Source: Methylomonas sp.
GTDB taxonomy: Bacteria > Pseudomonadota > Gammaproteobacteria > Methylococcales > Methylomonadaceae
Reading direction: 5' to 3'
Length of the DNA stretch: 64,000 bases
NCBI GenBank assembly: GCA_002928965.1
Contig: PERU01000001.1
Span: forward strand, 310,001-374,000
Shown here one piece after another: positions 18,433-27,618 of this stretch (positions within the stretch are counted from its first letter, which is position 1; every line of letters starts with the position of its first letter). The notes under the pieces are model-generated. The model was given only the letters and a program-made list of their open reading frames with translations, was not told where the DNA came from and made no database searches. Both the position numbers and the translations under genes were made by a program.

Positions 18433-18849
18433 TCAGCAGTTATCTTTGAACATTTTCAGTAATTCCCAGCAGTCGTTTCCATCGAACTTTTGAAATTCGG
18501 CTGCTTTAGGACGATTAAGGATCTGGCTGAAACCGGGCAAAGTTTCCAGCGATTTGTCAGATAAATCGCGAAAACCCATGGACCAGTCGCCGAAATAAGC
18601 AGTTTCCGCTGGTTCATCTATCAGAACAATCGAATTATGATGACGCGGATCGTGGCTTATGGTTTCAAACAACTGCCTCACCGTATTGTCTTCACCTTCC
18701 AGCAATTGCATGAAATTGCCATCTTTGTAAAGTAGCATACCGGTTATACCCAATTTGCTGTTCTTGATTCTGGATTTAGTCAGTAGTTCAAGCAACTCGG
18801 CGTTGCTGAAAGGGGTTGTGGCAGAACTGACATAAACGAGTTGTAGCAT
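18433..18849 (-). CDS. BLUF-domain blue-light sensor
   Basis: A 138-residue protein made almost entirely of a BLUF domain, which binds FAD and senses blue light. The flavin tyrosine is in LVYVSSA (Tyr6), followed by the LGITGMLLYKDGNFMQLLEGE region with the switch glutamine after FM, and GDWSMGF with the variable tryptophan. The short C-terminal extension (about residues 98-138) is not a recognisable output domain, so it probably signals by protein-protein contact. It stands alone on the minus strand, with repeat-rich DNA upstream. Confidence 0.9.
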   Translation of the reverse strand: MLQLVYVSSATTPFSNAELLELLTKSRIKNSKLGITGMLLYKDGNFMQLLEGEDNTVRQLFETISHDPRHHNSIVLIDEPAETAYFGDWSMGFRDLSDKSLETLPGFSQILNRPKAAEFQKFDGNDCWELLKMFKDNC

Positions 18850-18952
18850 GTTAAAGCGCCTTTAAACTTGGCTAGAGCCAAAAAAATTAGAGAGAAAAGC
18901 AGTTTTCACCGAATTGACAGCTGTGGTATTGGGGCGTAAGGATATGAGTAAG

Positions 18953-19057
18953 GAATGATCATGAAATAACCTATAAGTGTTCGGCGTAGGTGCGGATTTA
19001 TCCGCACGATGCGAATGAATTTGCACCTACCTTGTCGAACTTGTTTCTCACGTATTC
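18953..19057. repeat. ~105-bp palindromic dispersed repeat, copy 1
   Basis: This stretch is nearly identical to 55272-55377. It is palindromic: CGTAGGTGCGGATTTAT near 18985 pairs with ATGAATTTGCACCTAC near 19014, and GTTCGGCG pairs roughly with TGTCGAAC. It looks like a REP/BIME-like or small MITE-like element. A minus-strand open stretch across it has no protein character. Confidence 0.75.
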
Positions 19058-19934
19058 CTAACATCACTGATTTCGTTACATCTGAAACGTTATGCCGTAA
19101 GACAACCGGCTCCAAATCCCGTTCCCTAATCCCGTATGTGCCAAAACGATCGGCGTGATGCCTAGAATAGACTAAACACAGCGGCCAATTCTGATGTCAA
19201 CTTCATCCTCTCTGCTACCTATCCCTTGAATGCCCATGTCATCGTATGGCAATTTTGGGAAATCATCAAATTGGCAAATAGATGGCTGTACTTGATGATC
19301 TTCAGTTGATTTTCTCGCATTGCTATCTTGAGCCAACAGTTTAGACACGCTCTGAGCATTGCAGGTTTGGTGCAGAAGATTTAAAAGGTAATTTTACCAA
19401 ACGCTTTAAATAGAAGTCGAAAGATAAGCATCGACCCATTCCTGTATGTCACGTATTCTCAATACCGGCCATTCAACCAAACCCAGATTCTGCAAACTTG
19501 AAGGCAACAAAGCAGTCGTTGGAGACCTCACCTGAATCTCTAATGTTACCGGACTGCTGTCTATGATTATGGTTCACAGTAAATGAATCAGTAAGTGCCT
19601 TCCAAATTGGTCATAAATGATTGATTGAAAGATCAGATATTGGCGAAGCTTCGTTAATCGGTCAAAAAGGTAATTGTGAAATGAAGTCACTAAACTAATG
19701 GAATCTGTCAGTCATTGATTTAGAATCTGTTTTACGTGATTACTTACTTCATGATCACTTACTTGGCAATCTGTTTAGATTGAATACGAGTTCTTTAAAG
19801 CTCTAGACCTTTGGTTGACTTCTGTTCGTTGCGTTTGGTCGAAGAGTGAAAACGGGAATTTATATTTTCGATGTAACCACTGGTTTGGGAGAGATAACGG
19901 GCGAAATCCCGTCATCTACACCCATCGTTTCAAA
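19058..19934. other. gene-poor interval
   Basis: About 880 bases without a convincing intact gene, AT-richer than the flanks. The only protein-like trace is the short minus-strand fragment at 19406-19573, listed separately. Plus-strand open stretches near 19815-20067 lie mostly antisense to the PEP-CTERM gene and have no family character. Confidence 0.5.
19406..19573 (-). pseudogene. possible remnant of a small protein gene
   Basis: On the minus strand a 55-codon stretch with no proper ATG ends in TAA at 19408-19406. It reads with a protein-like pattern, including ALLPSSLQNLGLVEWPVLRI followed by RDIQEWVDAYLSTSI. The only internal start is a GTG that would give about 41 residues. The pattern looks more like a gene end than random translation, so it may be the decayed 3' part of a small gene. 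I do not recognise the family with confidence. Confidence 0.25.
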
Positions 19935-20810
19935 TCAACCCATTCTCAATGTGGTCACTCTTTTGCGATTCAAGCCCATCAAACCCGCTATAGCGCTGCC
20001 CATCAACCACACTGACCCAGGTACAGGCACAGTCGCCAACTGTCCGTCACGCACAGCTATTGCATAAAACCGGCTGTTATCGTCCTTGGGGCTAGTACCC
20101 TGGGCGCCATTAGCGTTACTGAACAGCCACGCATGCTGGAAATCGGTAGTTGTAGTTGGAAACTGGAATTCTGTCCCTGTCCAATACCCTCCGTTTTGAA
20201 AATTTTCAAATGGGCCGCTGTTGACCAAACCAGAACCGGCTTGTGCCACTCCTGAAATGTTAAAAGCCGACAGGTTGCCAAGTTCATTGGAAAACAAATA
20301 GGCCAATTCACTAGCCGTTGGATTCAAGATGTTCACATTGAAGCCCCGATCAGTTGTGCCATTGAACGAAACGTTGTGGTTGAAGCTGCTACCGTTAACC
20401 GGGGTGACATTCGGTAAACGCCAGTCGGTCTCGCCCGCATAACTTATACTGTTCAGGTAGTTGACCCAGGCTTTCGCACCCCAGAAGTTCATATTGCCGG
20501 TGCTGGTATTGAAATCGCTGGCTGACAGGTTGTAACTGCCGCTGTTGGCCGGGGTATCCAACGAATTAGGCAAGTCGGAAATCGTGCCGCCCGAAGTGTT
20601 GATCACAGTCGTCACGAATGCCGCAGCGCCCCCAGAATAGCTGTTGGCTTGAGTGAGAAACAGGTTCGCATCCCGTGTCCAGGCTAGGTTCATGCCGCTG
20701 GAGTTAACCACCAGACTGTTGCCTGCCGGCACACTCAGCGCCGCCTGTGCCGATGTTGCAGCCATTGTCAGTGCAGCTGCTGTTGCTAAGTTTTTCATTG
20801 TTTGCTTCAT
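19935..20810 (-). CDS. DUF1566-like exported protein with PEP-CTERM-type sorting signal
   Basis: A 291-residue secreted protein. It has a signal peptide (MKQTMKNLATAAALTMAATSAQA), then a DUF1566-like body in which TWRL/TDWRLPN, GYWTGTEF and FYAIAVRDGQ are typical. The C-terminus carries a sorting tag: a VPVPGSVWLMGSAIAGLMGL segment followed by NRKR, matching the VPxP-hydrophobic-basic pattern recognised by exosortase. Such proteins are exported and often associated with exopolysaccharide or biofilm. The ATG is preceded on its strand by AGGAG, supporting this start. No exosortase gene is in the window. Confidence 0.85.
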   Translation of the reverse strand: MKQTMKNLATAAALTMAATSAQAALSVPAGNSLVVNSSGMNLAWTRDANLFLTQANSYSGGAAAFVTTVINTSGGTISDLPNSLDTPANSGSYNLSASDFNTSTGNMNFWGAKAWVNYLNSISYAGETDWRLPNVTPVNGSSFNHNVSFNGTTDRGFNVNILNPTASELAYLFSNELGNLSAFNISGVAQAGSGLVNSGPFENFQNGGYWTGTEFQFPTTTTDFQHAWLFSNANGAQGTSPKDDNSRFYAIAVRDGQLATVPVPGSVWLMGSAIAGLMGLNRKRVTTLRMG

Positions 20811-21842
20811 AAGTTTTCTCCTAGTCTTAAGGTCATTTGTATAGATTTGAAAATTGGCGAGTGCTTCCCTGTTGATTCGAGGTTTCTCCCTAGGAGCCTG
20901 TCCGAGAATAGGAATCGTCGCGAGGGAAAGCTATTTTGAGTCAGATTTTTTGATCATTTGAGACGAATAGTGGTGCTATTTAACGAAAATGAGCGGGAAA
21001 TCTGGCCAAAAGGGCTTTTCCGTAGCATGTTCTCTATTCCCGGACAGGCTCCTAGCGCTCTTTGGAGTCAGAGCTAGCCGATTAGCCATAGCGTAATCGG
21101 AGGGCAACGCCGCCGCTCATAGATAAGTACCCATTATTGGTGTTATCGTAAAAAATGATCGCCATGCTTGCTTTCGGTATCATGACGGCTTGCAGCCCAA
21201 GCGGGCTTCCTGTCCGAAGTTTCCGGTAGCGTGTGAATTCAAGCAATAAACTCGCCAGCTATAAACTAATTATTTTTCAGATAGTTGTGATTTGCTATAA
21301 AAGTTGGTATAAGGGATATGCCCCATATTGAGGGATTTGACGCAATTCTGCATGTCATCCGTGCACCCGTAAAACCTGTTAACTAGACGGTAATAACGTT
21401 AAATAGCCATACTTTTTTGGCCCAGGTGTGGTAGTGGGAATGTCAATTTTCTTGCCGAATACCAGACATCCGTTTGGGTTACCGGAAGCCTTAACTATTT
21501 AAATTGGAAAGTCGCCTCGACCGGCAGGTTATGACCGATCTCTGTCGATGGTAAGCGACCTATTGCAATTGCATATAATTCCGATTGCACTGGATTTTTA
21601 AAAATCGGGGGCAACGATTGCCGCCTCAGTAGTAAATACATCGGTTATAACACCCGTCGGTTGCATATATTCCTGATCGAAAAAACGCTGATTGTAAGCC
21701 AAAACTTGGAGCTCAGATTCAATCCGAAGCAGATCAATATCTAGTAAACAATATAATGCGCTTTTCCAAATATAGCCTACGCTTTTCTTCTGTGGATTAT
21801 CACTATCATCCGCACTATCAGCCACCCTATAAGGAGATAAAT
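20811..21842. other. repeat-bearing non-coding interval
   Basis: About 1 kb between the PEP-CTERM gene and the hypothetical gene at 21843. It holds a complete MITE-like element (20891-21054). The remainder shows no convincing gene. A minus-strand open frame at 21598-21825 has no ribosome-binding site and starts within the plus-strand gene's leader. Confidence 0.5.
20891..21054. mobile_element. MITE-like element, family 1, complete copy
   Basis: A ~160-bp non-coding element. Near-perfect terminal inverted repeats begin GAGCCTGTCCGAGAATAG at the left; the right end is CTATTCCCGGACAGGCTC, one mismatch. Both ends are flanked by CTAG (20890-20893 and 21052-21055), compatible with a 4-base target duplication of the kind made by some IS5-group transposases. 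The interior has no open frame. Related copies lie at 46065-46373 (interrupted) and 57950-58020 (fragment, opposite orientation). Confidence 0.8.
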
Positions 21843-22319
21843 ATGAGCCAACATCTGATTTCTTTAAGCCTTTCAGATAATGATCTGACGGATATAGACG
21901 CCGCCCTGAAGATACTGGAAGACCGCTTCGCCGGCTTTCTGGCCTTAACGCCCGAAGAACGCCGCACTATCCTCAAAATGGGCGATAAAACCGAAGCGTT
22001 CTGCCGCCAGACGCTGACGGTGGCCATCCAAAACACGCAGGCCATTCCTCCCAGTCTCGATGTCGTCGAAGCGCAAAGCGATCTGCTGACTCTTGATAAA
22101 CTCCGCCCGCGTCTGCATCGCCTGCGCGATTTATTGAGCAGAGGTGAAGATACCGACATGGCACTGGGCAGCGATATTTATAGTTTTAGCCTGGATGCTT
22201 ACGCCTCATTGAAAATCGCCGGTAAAGGCGCAGGCCTGGAAACGCTGCGGCAGGCCATGTCGGTTCGATTTAACCGTGGCGGCAAGGCAAAAACTCAAGC
22301 CACTCAGCCTGTCGGCTAA
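21843..22319 (+). CDS. conserved-looking hypothetical protein
   Basis: A 158-residue soluble, mostly helical protein that I do not recognise. It has no signal peptide or membrane segment. Motif-like features are LSLSDNDLTDIDAALKILE near the start and RLHRLRDLLSRGEDTDMALG in the middle. A strong AAGGAG at 21830-21835 sits ahead of the ATG at 21843, which decides the start over an upstream in-frame ATG at 21756. The coding sequence looks more GC-rich than the AT-rich repeats around it. It stands alone. Confidence 0.75.
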   Translation: MSQHLISLSLSDNDLTDIDAALKILEDRFAGFLALTPEERRTILKMGDKTEAFCRQTLTVAIQNTQAIPPSLDVVEAQSDLLTLDKLRPRLHRLRDLLSRGEDTDMALGSDIYSFSLDAYASLKIAGKGAGLETLRQAMSVRFNRGGKAKTQATQPVG

Positions 22320-22868
22320 ATAAGAAATGCAAAATGGCTGTCCCGCGAGTCTTTCCGGCTTGCGGGTCAACCCTTATGCCGTAGCGGCATGGACGAAAGG
22401 CTAGCTTGCAAGCTTTTACGCCATAGCCGCAAGCTTAAATGAGCCGTTCTTTATTCTCAATGCCTTGCCCGCAACCTAAATTACGTTGCGGGCAAGGCAA
22501 CTTGCCATCAGCGCCAGCCTAAATGGCTTGAACGCAAGCCAAATAGGGTAGCCGTATTTATAAAATGCCTTGCGCGATTAGCTAAACAGCTTGCGCACGA
22601 TTCAGCGAAGCTTGCCGGTATGGCAAATAGGCTTGTCGTCATAGTATGACGTGCACTTGTTGTGCCCCAGAAGATATCCTTTCGGTCTTTTCCAAATTGA
22701 TGCATTTTTTATCAATATAATGCGGATACAACTTTATCGGGTTTTATGCATAAATTGGCCTGCTTGGTGCCTGTAGCCGGTTTTGAGAGCAATAAAACTT
22801 ACCTGCCAGCCCGCTTTACCTTACAATTTAAGAGCGTTACTAACAATAACAACATTCTGGAGGATGAT
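22320..22868. other. hairpin-rich intergenic region
   Basis: About 550 bases without a gene. Several palindromes occur: ATGCCGTAGCGGCAT near 22376, AGCTTGCAAGCTT near 22404, and a 15-bp-stem hairpin at 22461-22499. The last part forms the leader of the peroxidase gene, with TATAAT at 22716-22721 as a possible -10 element but no convincing -35 at the right distance. Confidence 0.5.
22461..22499. terminator. strong stem-loop, possible terminator or repeat
   Basis: TGCCTTGCCCGCAAC (22461-22475) pairs perfectly with GTTGCGGGCAAGGCA (22485-22499) around a 9-base loop. No T-run follows, so it may be a REP-like element rather than an intrinsic terminator. Confidence 0.45.
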
Positions 22869-23876
22869 ATGTTTAAAATTCGTTTGCTGGTCACTGCGCT
22901 TGCTTTGACCTCTTCGCTTTCTGTTATGGCAGCCGACTCTCTGCCAAAAACTGCACCAGCACCTGCTGACAATCCAACTACACCTGAAAAAGTAGAGTTG
23001 GGCAAAATGCTGTACCACGATCCACGCTTATCTTCGACTGGCACTGTGTCTTGTGCGTCTTGCCACAACACCATGTTGGGCGGTGAAGATAATCGTCCAA
23101 ATTCCATGGGTGTGAATGGCCAAACCGGTGGTCGCAGTGCGCCAACCGTTTGGAACGCGGCGTTCAACAAAGTGCAATTCTGGGATGGTCGCGCTGACAG
23201 TCTGGAAGCGCAAGCTGCGGGGCCTGTAACCAATCCAATCGAAATGGGTATGAAAAGTTGGGATGATGTGGTTGCACGCTTGAAAACCATCAAAGGTTAT
23301 CGCCAAGCATTTGATTTAGCCTTTGGCAGCGATCATGAAACTATCACCAAAGATAACGCCACCAAAGCGATTGCAGCGTATGAGCGTACATTGATTACCC
23401 CAAATAGCGCTTATGACAAATACGTCGAGGGTGATAAAGCTGCAATGAACGAACAACAAGTACGTGGCATGCAAAAAGCCGTGGAACTGGGATGCACCAG
23501 TTGCCACAGTGGGCCAGCATTCAATGGTCCTGGCATGTTCCAAAAATTCCCTGTGCATAATAATGGATACTTTGAAGCGCAGTATCACTTCAAAAAAGAT
23601 AAAGGTTTAGCGGAAGTGACTAAAAAAGAAACCGACGAGCATCTGTTTAAAGTGCCTACATTGCGCAACATTGCTTTGACAGCACCTTACATGCACAACG
23701 GTTCAGTTAAAACCCTTGATAAAGCGGTAAAAATCATGGCTAAAGTTCAGTTGGATAAAGAATTGTCTGATGAAGATACAGCCGACATCGTGGCGTTCCT
23801 GAATGCCTTGACCGGTGAATTCCCAAAACAAACCATGCCAGTTTTACCAGGCACACCCGGTAGCTCGTTTAACTAA
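22869..23876 (+). CDS. di-haem cytochrome c peroxidase
   Basis: A 335-residue periplasmic protein of the bacterial cytochrome c peroxidase/MauG family, which reduces hydrogen peroxide with electrons from small c-type cytochromes. The signal peptide ends near SLSVMAADS. Two haem-binding motifs are present: CASCH (Cys62-His66) and CTSCH (Cys209-His213). The [20 protein letters not shown] segment is a family hallmark. ATG at 22869 follows GGAGG and directly begins a signal peptide, so it is preferred to an upstream in-frame ATG at 22746. A strong terminator follows. It may protect the periplasmic PQQ/cytochrome c oxidation chain (inference). Confidence 0.92.
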   Translation: MFKIRLLVTALALTSSLSVMAADSLPKTAPAPADNPTTPEKVELGKMLYHDPRLSSTGTVSCASCHNTMLGGEDNRPNSMGVNGQTGGRSAPTVWNAAFNKVQFWDGRADSLEAQAAGPVTNPIEMGMKSWDDVVARLKTIKGYRQAFDLAFGSDHETITKDNATKAIAAYERTLITPNSAYDKYVEGDKAAMNEQQVRGMQKAVELGCTSCHSGPAFNGPGMFQKFPVHNNGYFEAQYHFKKDKGLAEVTKKETDEHLFKVPTLRNIALTAPYMHNGSVKTLDKAVKIMAKVQLDKELSDEDTADIVAFLNALTGEFPKQTMPVLPGTPGSSFN

Positions 23877-23890
23877 ACGATTGCTCTGGG

Positions 23891-23917
23891 AAAAGGGGCC
23901 TTATGGCCCCTTTTTTT
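23891..23917 (+). terminator. rho-independent terminator after the peroxidase gene
   Basis: AAAAGGGGCC (23891-23900) pairs with GGCCCCTTTT around a TTAT loop and continues into a T-run. It lies 15 bases after the peroxidase stop and separates it from the beta-propeller operon. Confidence 0.9.
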
Positions 23918-24079
23918 ATGGTTATATTCTCAACGCCATGGTTAATACAACCCTTGCGGCATCAAGTAAATCCCAGTTTAGGTTTTTTTCCTGGGCTCTT
24001 CGGGGTAAACTTTTTGATTGGGTTAATTTGTGAAAAATTGAGTAAATTTGCACTGCATCTTTTAAGGAATAGATAAACG

Positions 24080-25045
24080 ATGAAACAGATAAAAATGGTC
24101 AGTCTGGTTGGCTTGATGGCATTGAGTGGTCCGGTATTTGCCGAAACAGTATTCGTGAGTCTGGAAAAAGACAACGCAATTGCCTTGGTTGATCCAGTAG
24201 ACGGCAAGCTAATTAAAACCGTACCAATTGGCCAGCGTCCGCGCGGTGTGGCATTGAGTCTGGACGGCAAACAGCTCTATGTTGCCACCAGCGATGACAA
24301 CACCATTAGAATAATGGATACCGAAACGCTGAAAGAAGTCGGTCGACTGCCATCCGGTGAAGACCCTGAAACTTTCGCAGTCAGCCCAGATGGCAAGTTG
24401 ATGTATGTGTCCAATGAAGATGACAACGAAGTCACCGTCATTGATATTGCCGCCAAAAAAGCCGTGACAAAAATCAAGGTCGGGGTTGAGCCGGAAGGCG
24501 TGACCGTCAGTCCGGATAACAAATGGGCCATCAGCTCATCAGAAACCACCAACATGCTGCACTGGATTGATACCAAAACCCATCAGATCGTTGACAATAC
24601 GTTAGTAGACCCACGACCGCGCGCAGTGAGTTTTACCCCCGATAGTCAACAGCTCTGGGCAACCTCGGAAATGGCCGGCACAGTGATGGTATTGGATTCT
24701 GCCAGCAAACAAATCATTCAAACCATTAAATTGCAAGTTCAAGGCGTGACCGACGAGTTGATCCAACCGGTCGGTGTGGTGATTGATAAGGACCGTAAAT
24801 ATGCCTATGTGGCGATGGGGCCGGCCAACCGGGTAGCGGTGATCAACGCGCAAACTTATCAAGTGGAAAAATACTTATTGGTAGGGCAGCGGGTCTGGAA
24901 TCTGGCATTTTCACCCGACCAAAAACGCCTGTACACCACTAACGGCACCAGCAACGATATTTCCATCATTGACCTGCAGGAGCATAAAGTCACCAAGTCG
25001 GTAGCAGTAGGTCGTTACCCCTGGGGCGTGGCGGTTAAACCATGA
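24080..25045 (+). CDS. PQQ-dependent-catabolism-associated YVTN beta-propeller protein
   Basis: A 321-residue exported protein. After a signal peptide (MKQIKMVSLVGLMALSGPVFAE), the chain is YVTN-type beta-propeller repeats: KLIKTVPIGQRPRGVALSLDG, EVGRLPSGEDPETFAVSPDG, KAVTKIKVGVEPEGVTVSPDN, and the last near GRYPWGVAVKP. This family is found beside PQQ-dependent alcohol dehydrogenases in methylotrophs and pseudomonads; its biochemical role is not settled. The stop overlaps the ATG of the ABC ATPase gene (ATGA), so the three genes 24080-26588 form one coupled operon. Confidence 0.88.
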   Translation: MKQIKMVSLVGLMALSGPVFAETVFVSLEKDNAIALVDPVDGKLIKTVPIGQRPRGVALSLDGKQLYVATSDDNTIRIMDTETLKEVGRLPSGEDPETFAVSPDGKLMYVSNEDDNEVTVIDIAAKKAVTKIKVGVEPEGVTVSPDNKWAISSSETTNMLHWIDTKTHQIVDNTLVDPRPRAVSFTPDSQQLWATSEMAGTVMVLDSASKQIIQTIKLQVQGVTDELIQPVGVVIDKDRKYAYVAMGPANRVAVINAQTYQVEKYLLVGQRVWNLAFSPDQKRLYTTNGTSNDISIIDLQEHKVTKSVAVGRYPWGVAVKP

Positions 25046-25782
25046 GGCAAGCTGCACTAGCTGTTGACGGTTTAAGTTTTGCCTACGGAGCTAAAAAAGC
25101 TCTGGATAATGTGGCGTTTGAGGTGCAATCCGCTGAATGTACTATTTTGTTGGGGCCGAATGGCGCCGGTAAGAGCACGCTGTTTTCTTTGATAACCCGG
25201 CTTTACGATGCGCGCGAAGGCCGCATCGAACTCTGTGGCTTTGATATTAAGCGGCAAAGTTTGAATGCTTTAGCCAAACTGGGCGTTGTGTTTCAACAGA
25301 CCACGCTGGATCCGGATTTATCGGTCACTCAAAATCTGCGTTACCACGCTGCCTTGCATGGCATTAGCCGCAAAGCGGCTGATATTCGCATTCAGGAAGA
25401 ACTGGAACGTTTGAGCATGTTTGAGCGGCGAGGGGAAAAAGTTCGCCAGTTAAACGGTGGCCACAAGCGCCGGGTGGAAATTGCCCGCGCCTTGCTGCAC
25501 AAACCCAGTTTGTTGTTACTGGATGAACCCACTGTGGGTTTGGATATGCCCAGCCGACAGGCGATCGTCAACCATGTACACGAGTTGGTCAAACAACAAC
25601 ACCTAGCCGTACTCTGGGCGACGCATTTGATCGACGAAATTGCTGCCGATGACAGTCTGATTGTTCTACACAAAGGTCAGGTTAAGGCCAAAGGCAAACT
25701 CACTGATGTATTGCAAGCTAACGGTTGCGCCGATGCCGGCCAAGTGTTTCAAAAACTCACCGAAGGAGGGCCAAAGCCATGA
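25042..25782 (+). CDS. ABC transporter ATP-binding protein (PQQ-alcohol-dehydrogenase-associated type)
   Basis: A 246-residue ATPase. The Walker A is GPNGAGKST, the Q-loop lies near VVFQQTTLDPDLSVTQNL, and the Walker B is LLLLDEPTVGLD followed by the H-loop WATHL. The ABC signature reads LNGGHKRR rather than LSGGQ, a variation seen in this subgroup. It pairs with the permease that follows through an ATGA overlap. Transporters of this kind next to PQQ-linked beta-propellers may export something needed for periplasmic alcohol oxidation, but the substrate is unknown. Confidence 0.88.
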   Translation: MRQAALAVDGLSFAYGAKKALDNVAFEVQSAECTILLGPNGAGKSTLFSLITRLYDAREGRIELCGFDIKRQSLNALAKLGVVFQQTTLDPDLSVTQNLRYHAALHGISRKAADIRIQEELERLSMFERRGEKVRQLNGGHKRRVEIARALLHKPSLLLLDEPTVGLDMPSRQAIVNHVHELVKQQHLAVLWATHLIDEIAADDSLIVLHKGQVKAKGKLTDVLQANGCADAGQVFQKLTEGGPKP

Positions 25783-26588
25783 GATTGTTACATTATTGGC
25801 GGGCGATGGCTGGCATAGTCGGTCGGGAAATATTGCGTTTTCTACATCAACGGGAACGTTTCATATCAGCGTTAGTGCGGCCATTGGTATGGTTGTTTGT
25901 GTTCGCCGCCGGTTTTCGTGCTGCACTGGGCATCGCCATCAGCCCACCTTATGAAACCTATATCTTATATGAGGTTTACATCACGCCGGGCCTGATTGGC
26001 ATGATACAGCTATTCAATGGTATGCAAAGCTCCTTGTCCATGGTCTACGATCGGGAAATGGGTAGTATGCGCATGCTGATGGTCTGTCCGTTGCCACGCT
26101 GGTTTTTGCTGTGCAGTAAACTGATTGCGGGCACAGCGGTGTCTGTGTTGCAAGCCTATGCGTTTTTGGGTATTGCCTGGTTGTATGATATTCAAGCGCC
26201 GCTGATGGGCTATGTATGGATTTTACCGGCCTTGTTGCTGGTGGGTATGATGCTGGGTGCATTGGGCTTGCTGTTGTCGTCGTTCATCAAACAACTGGAA
26301 AACTTTGCCGGCGTCATGAATTTCGTTATCTTCCCGCTGTTCTTCATGTCCACCGCTTTGTATCCGCTTTGGAAAATCAAGGAATCGAGTGAAATTCTTT
26401 ACACGCTAGCTCAATACAATCCATTCTCACAAGCTGTCGAACTGATCCGTTTTGCCCTCTACGAACAATTCAATCCACAAGCGTTGATTTTTACCGGCGG
26501 CGCTTTTTTGCTGTTCATGGGTGCGGCTATTTTGGGCTACAACCCAAGTAAGGGGATGATGGTTAGAAAAGGGGGAGGCGGCGATTAA
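25779..26588 (+). CDS. ABC-2 type transporter permease
   Basis: A 269-residue inner-membrane permease with about six hydrophobic segments, including VRPLVWLFVFAAGF, VWILPALLLVGMMLGALGLLL and FVIFPLFFMSTALYP, the last being a typical ABC-2 motif. ATG at 25779 overlaps the ATPase stop and is preceded by GAAGGAGG; an upstream in-frame start at 25725 is inside the ATPase gene and has no similarity. It ends the three-gene operon. A bidirectional-looking hairpin follows downstream before the convergent hypB. Confidence 0.87.
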   Translation: MRLLHYWRAMAGIVGREILRFLHQRERFISALVRPLVWLFVFAAGFRAALGIAISPPYETYILYEVYITPGLIGMIQLFNGMQSSLSMVYDREMGSMRMLMVCPLPRWFLLCSKLIAGTAVSVLQAYAFLGIAWLYDIQAPLMGYVWILPALLLVGMMLGALGLLLSSFIKQLENFAGVMNFVIFPLFFMSTALYPLWKIKESSEILYTLAQYNPFSQAVELIRFALYEQFNPQALIFTGGAFLLFMGAAILGYNPSKGMMVRKGGGGD

Positions 26589-26660
26589 TCGGTAACCGTC
26601 ACCGAGCGGCGGTTGGTTATAAGATTAAAAATCTGCCCGGAACCTAAAAAATACATCAAC

Positions 26661-26686
26661 ACAGGCCCAAAAGCTTCTGGGCCTGT
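26661..26686. terminator. stem-loop between convergent operons
   Basis: ACAGGCCCA (26661-26669) pairs with TGGGCCTGT (26678-26686) around an 8-base loop. It lies between the plus-strand ABC operon and the minus-strand hypA-hypB pair and could serve either; T-runs are weak on both sides. Confidence 0.6.
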
Positions 26687-26802
26687 TTACGCTGAAAGGC
26701 ATTGCTGCTATCACACTGTTAGTGTCCAGGGTGATTCACCGACTTAGCGATTCATCGGCCTAATTTTTCAAGGTGAGGGAAGGTGGGTCACAGGACAAAA
26801 CA

Positions 26803-27618
26803 TCAGGCATAGTCAATCCGCTGCAATTCCAACTCCGCCTTCAACCATTTCAACCAATTGTCCATCCCTTCACCGGTTTTGGCCGACAGCGACAAGACCT
26901 TGATTTTCGGATTGACCCGTTTCGCATAAGCAATGCATTCGGCGCTATTAAAGTCAAGATAAGGCAGCAGGTCGGTTTTATTCAGAATCATCAGATCGGC
27001 GGCATGGAACATGTCGGGGTATTTGATGGGTTTGTCTTCGCCTTCGGTCACGGAAAGAATGACTACTTTGTGCGCTTCGCCTAAATCAAACGCGGATGGG
27101 CAAACCAGATTGCCGACGTTTTCTATAAATAACAGACTGTGATCGGATAAGGCTAAATGCTCAAAAGCGTGGCCGACCCGATGCGCATCCAGATGACAGC
27201 CTTTGCCGGTATTGATTTGCAGGGCGGGAACGCCTGTGGCGCGGATACGCTCGGCATCGCGAGTGGTTTGCTGGTCGCCTTCAATGACGGCGATGGATAG
27301 CTCCTCTTTCAAACGTTTGATGGTTTCGGTTAGCAGGCTGGTTTTGCCGGAGCCGGGACTGGAAACCAGATTCAACGCCAGAATGCCGCGCTGACTTAAA
27401 TAGCGGCGGTTTTCATCGGCATAAGCATTGTTTTTGGCCAGAATGTCCTGCTCGATTTGCACCATGCGGGCTGGGCTGAGACCCTGCGCATGAGTGTGTT
27501 GAGCAGCGTGTTGGTGGCCGTCAATAGGGTTATGGTGGTCATGATCAAGGCTATCATGGCTATGATCTTCTTCGTGCGAGTGGGTATGGCCCTCGCCGCA
27601 GCCGCAGATGCCGCACAT
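26803..27618 (-). CDS. hypB: hydrogenase nickel incorporation GTPase
   Basis: A 271-residue HypB, a GTPase that delivers nickel to NiFe-hydrogenase (or, with UreG-like overlap, to other nickel enzymes). It begins MCGICGCG, the N-terminal high-affinity nickel motif, followed by a histidine-rich stretch (about residues 10-45) that stores nickel. The P-loop is SSPGSGKTS, and NKTDLLPY is the guanine-specificity motif. hypA lies immediately upstream on the same strand with no gap. No hydrogenase structural or other hyp genes are nearby. Confidence 0.95.
   Translation of the reverse strand: MCGICGCGEGHTHSHEEDHSHDSLDHDHHNPIDGHQHAAQHTHAQGLSPARMVQIEQDILAKNNAYADENRRYLSQRGILALNLVSSPGSGKTSLLTETIKRLKEELSIAVIEGDQQTTRDAERIRATGVPALQINTGKGCHLDAHRVGHAFEHLALSDHSLLFIENVGNLVCPSAFDLGEAHKVVILSVTEGEDKPIKYPDMFHAADLMILNKTDLLPYLDFNSAECIAYAKRVNPKIKVLSLSAKTGEGMDNWLKWLKAELELQRIDYA

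Noticed and set aside
18906-19115. Minus-strand open frame over the palindromic repeat
   Set aside because: It translates the repeat itself; the second copy at 55272 does not keep a comparable frame, so it is not a gene.
21598-21825. 75-codon minus-strand open frame
   Set aside because: No ribosome-binding site, its start lies in the leader of the plus-strand gene at 21843, and no motif is recognisable. A decayed gene cannot be excluded.
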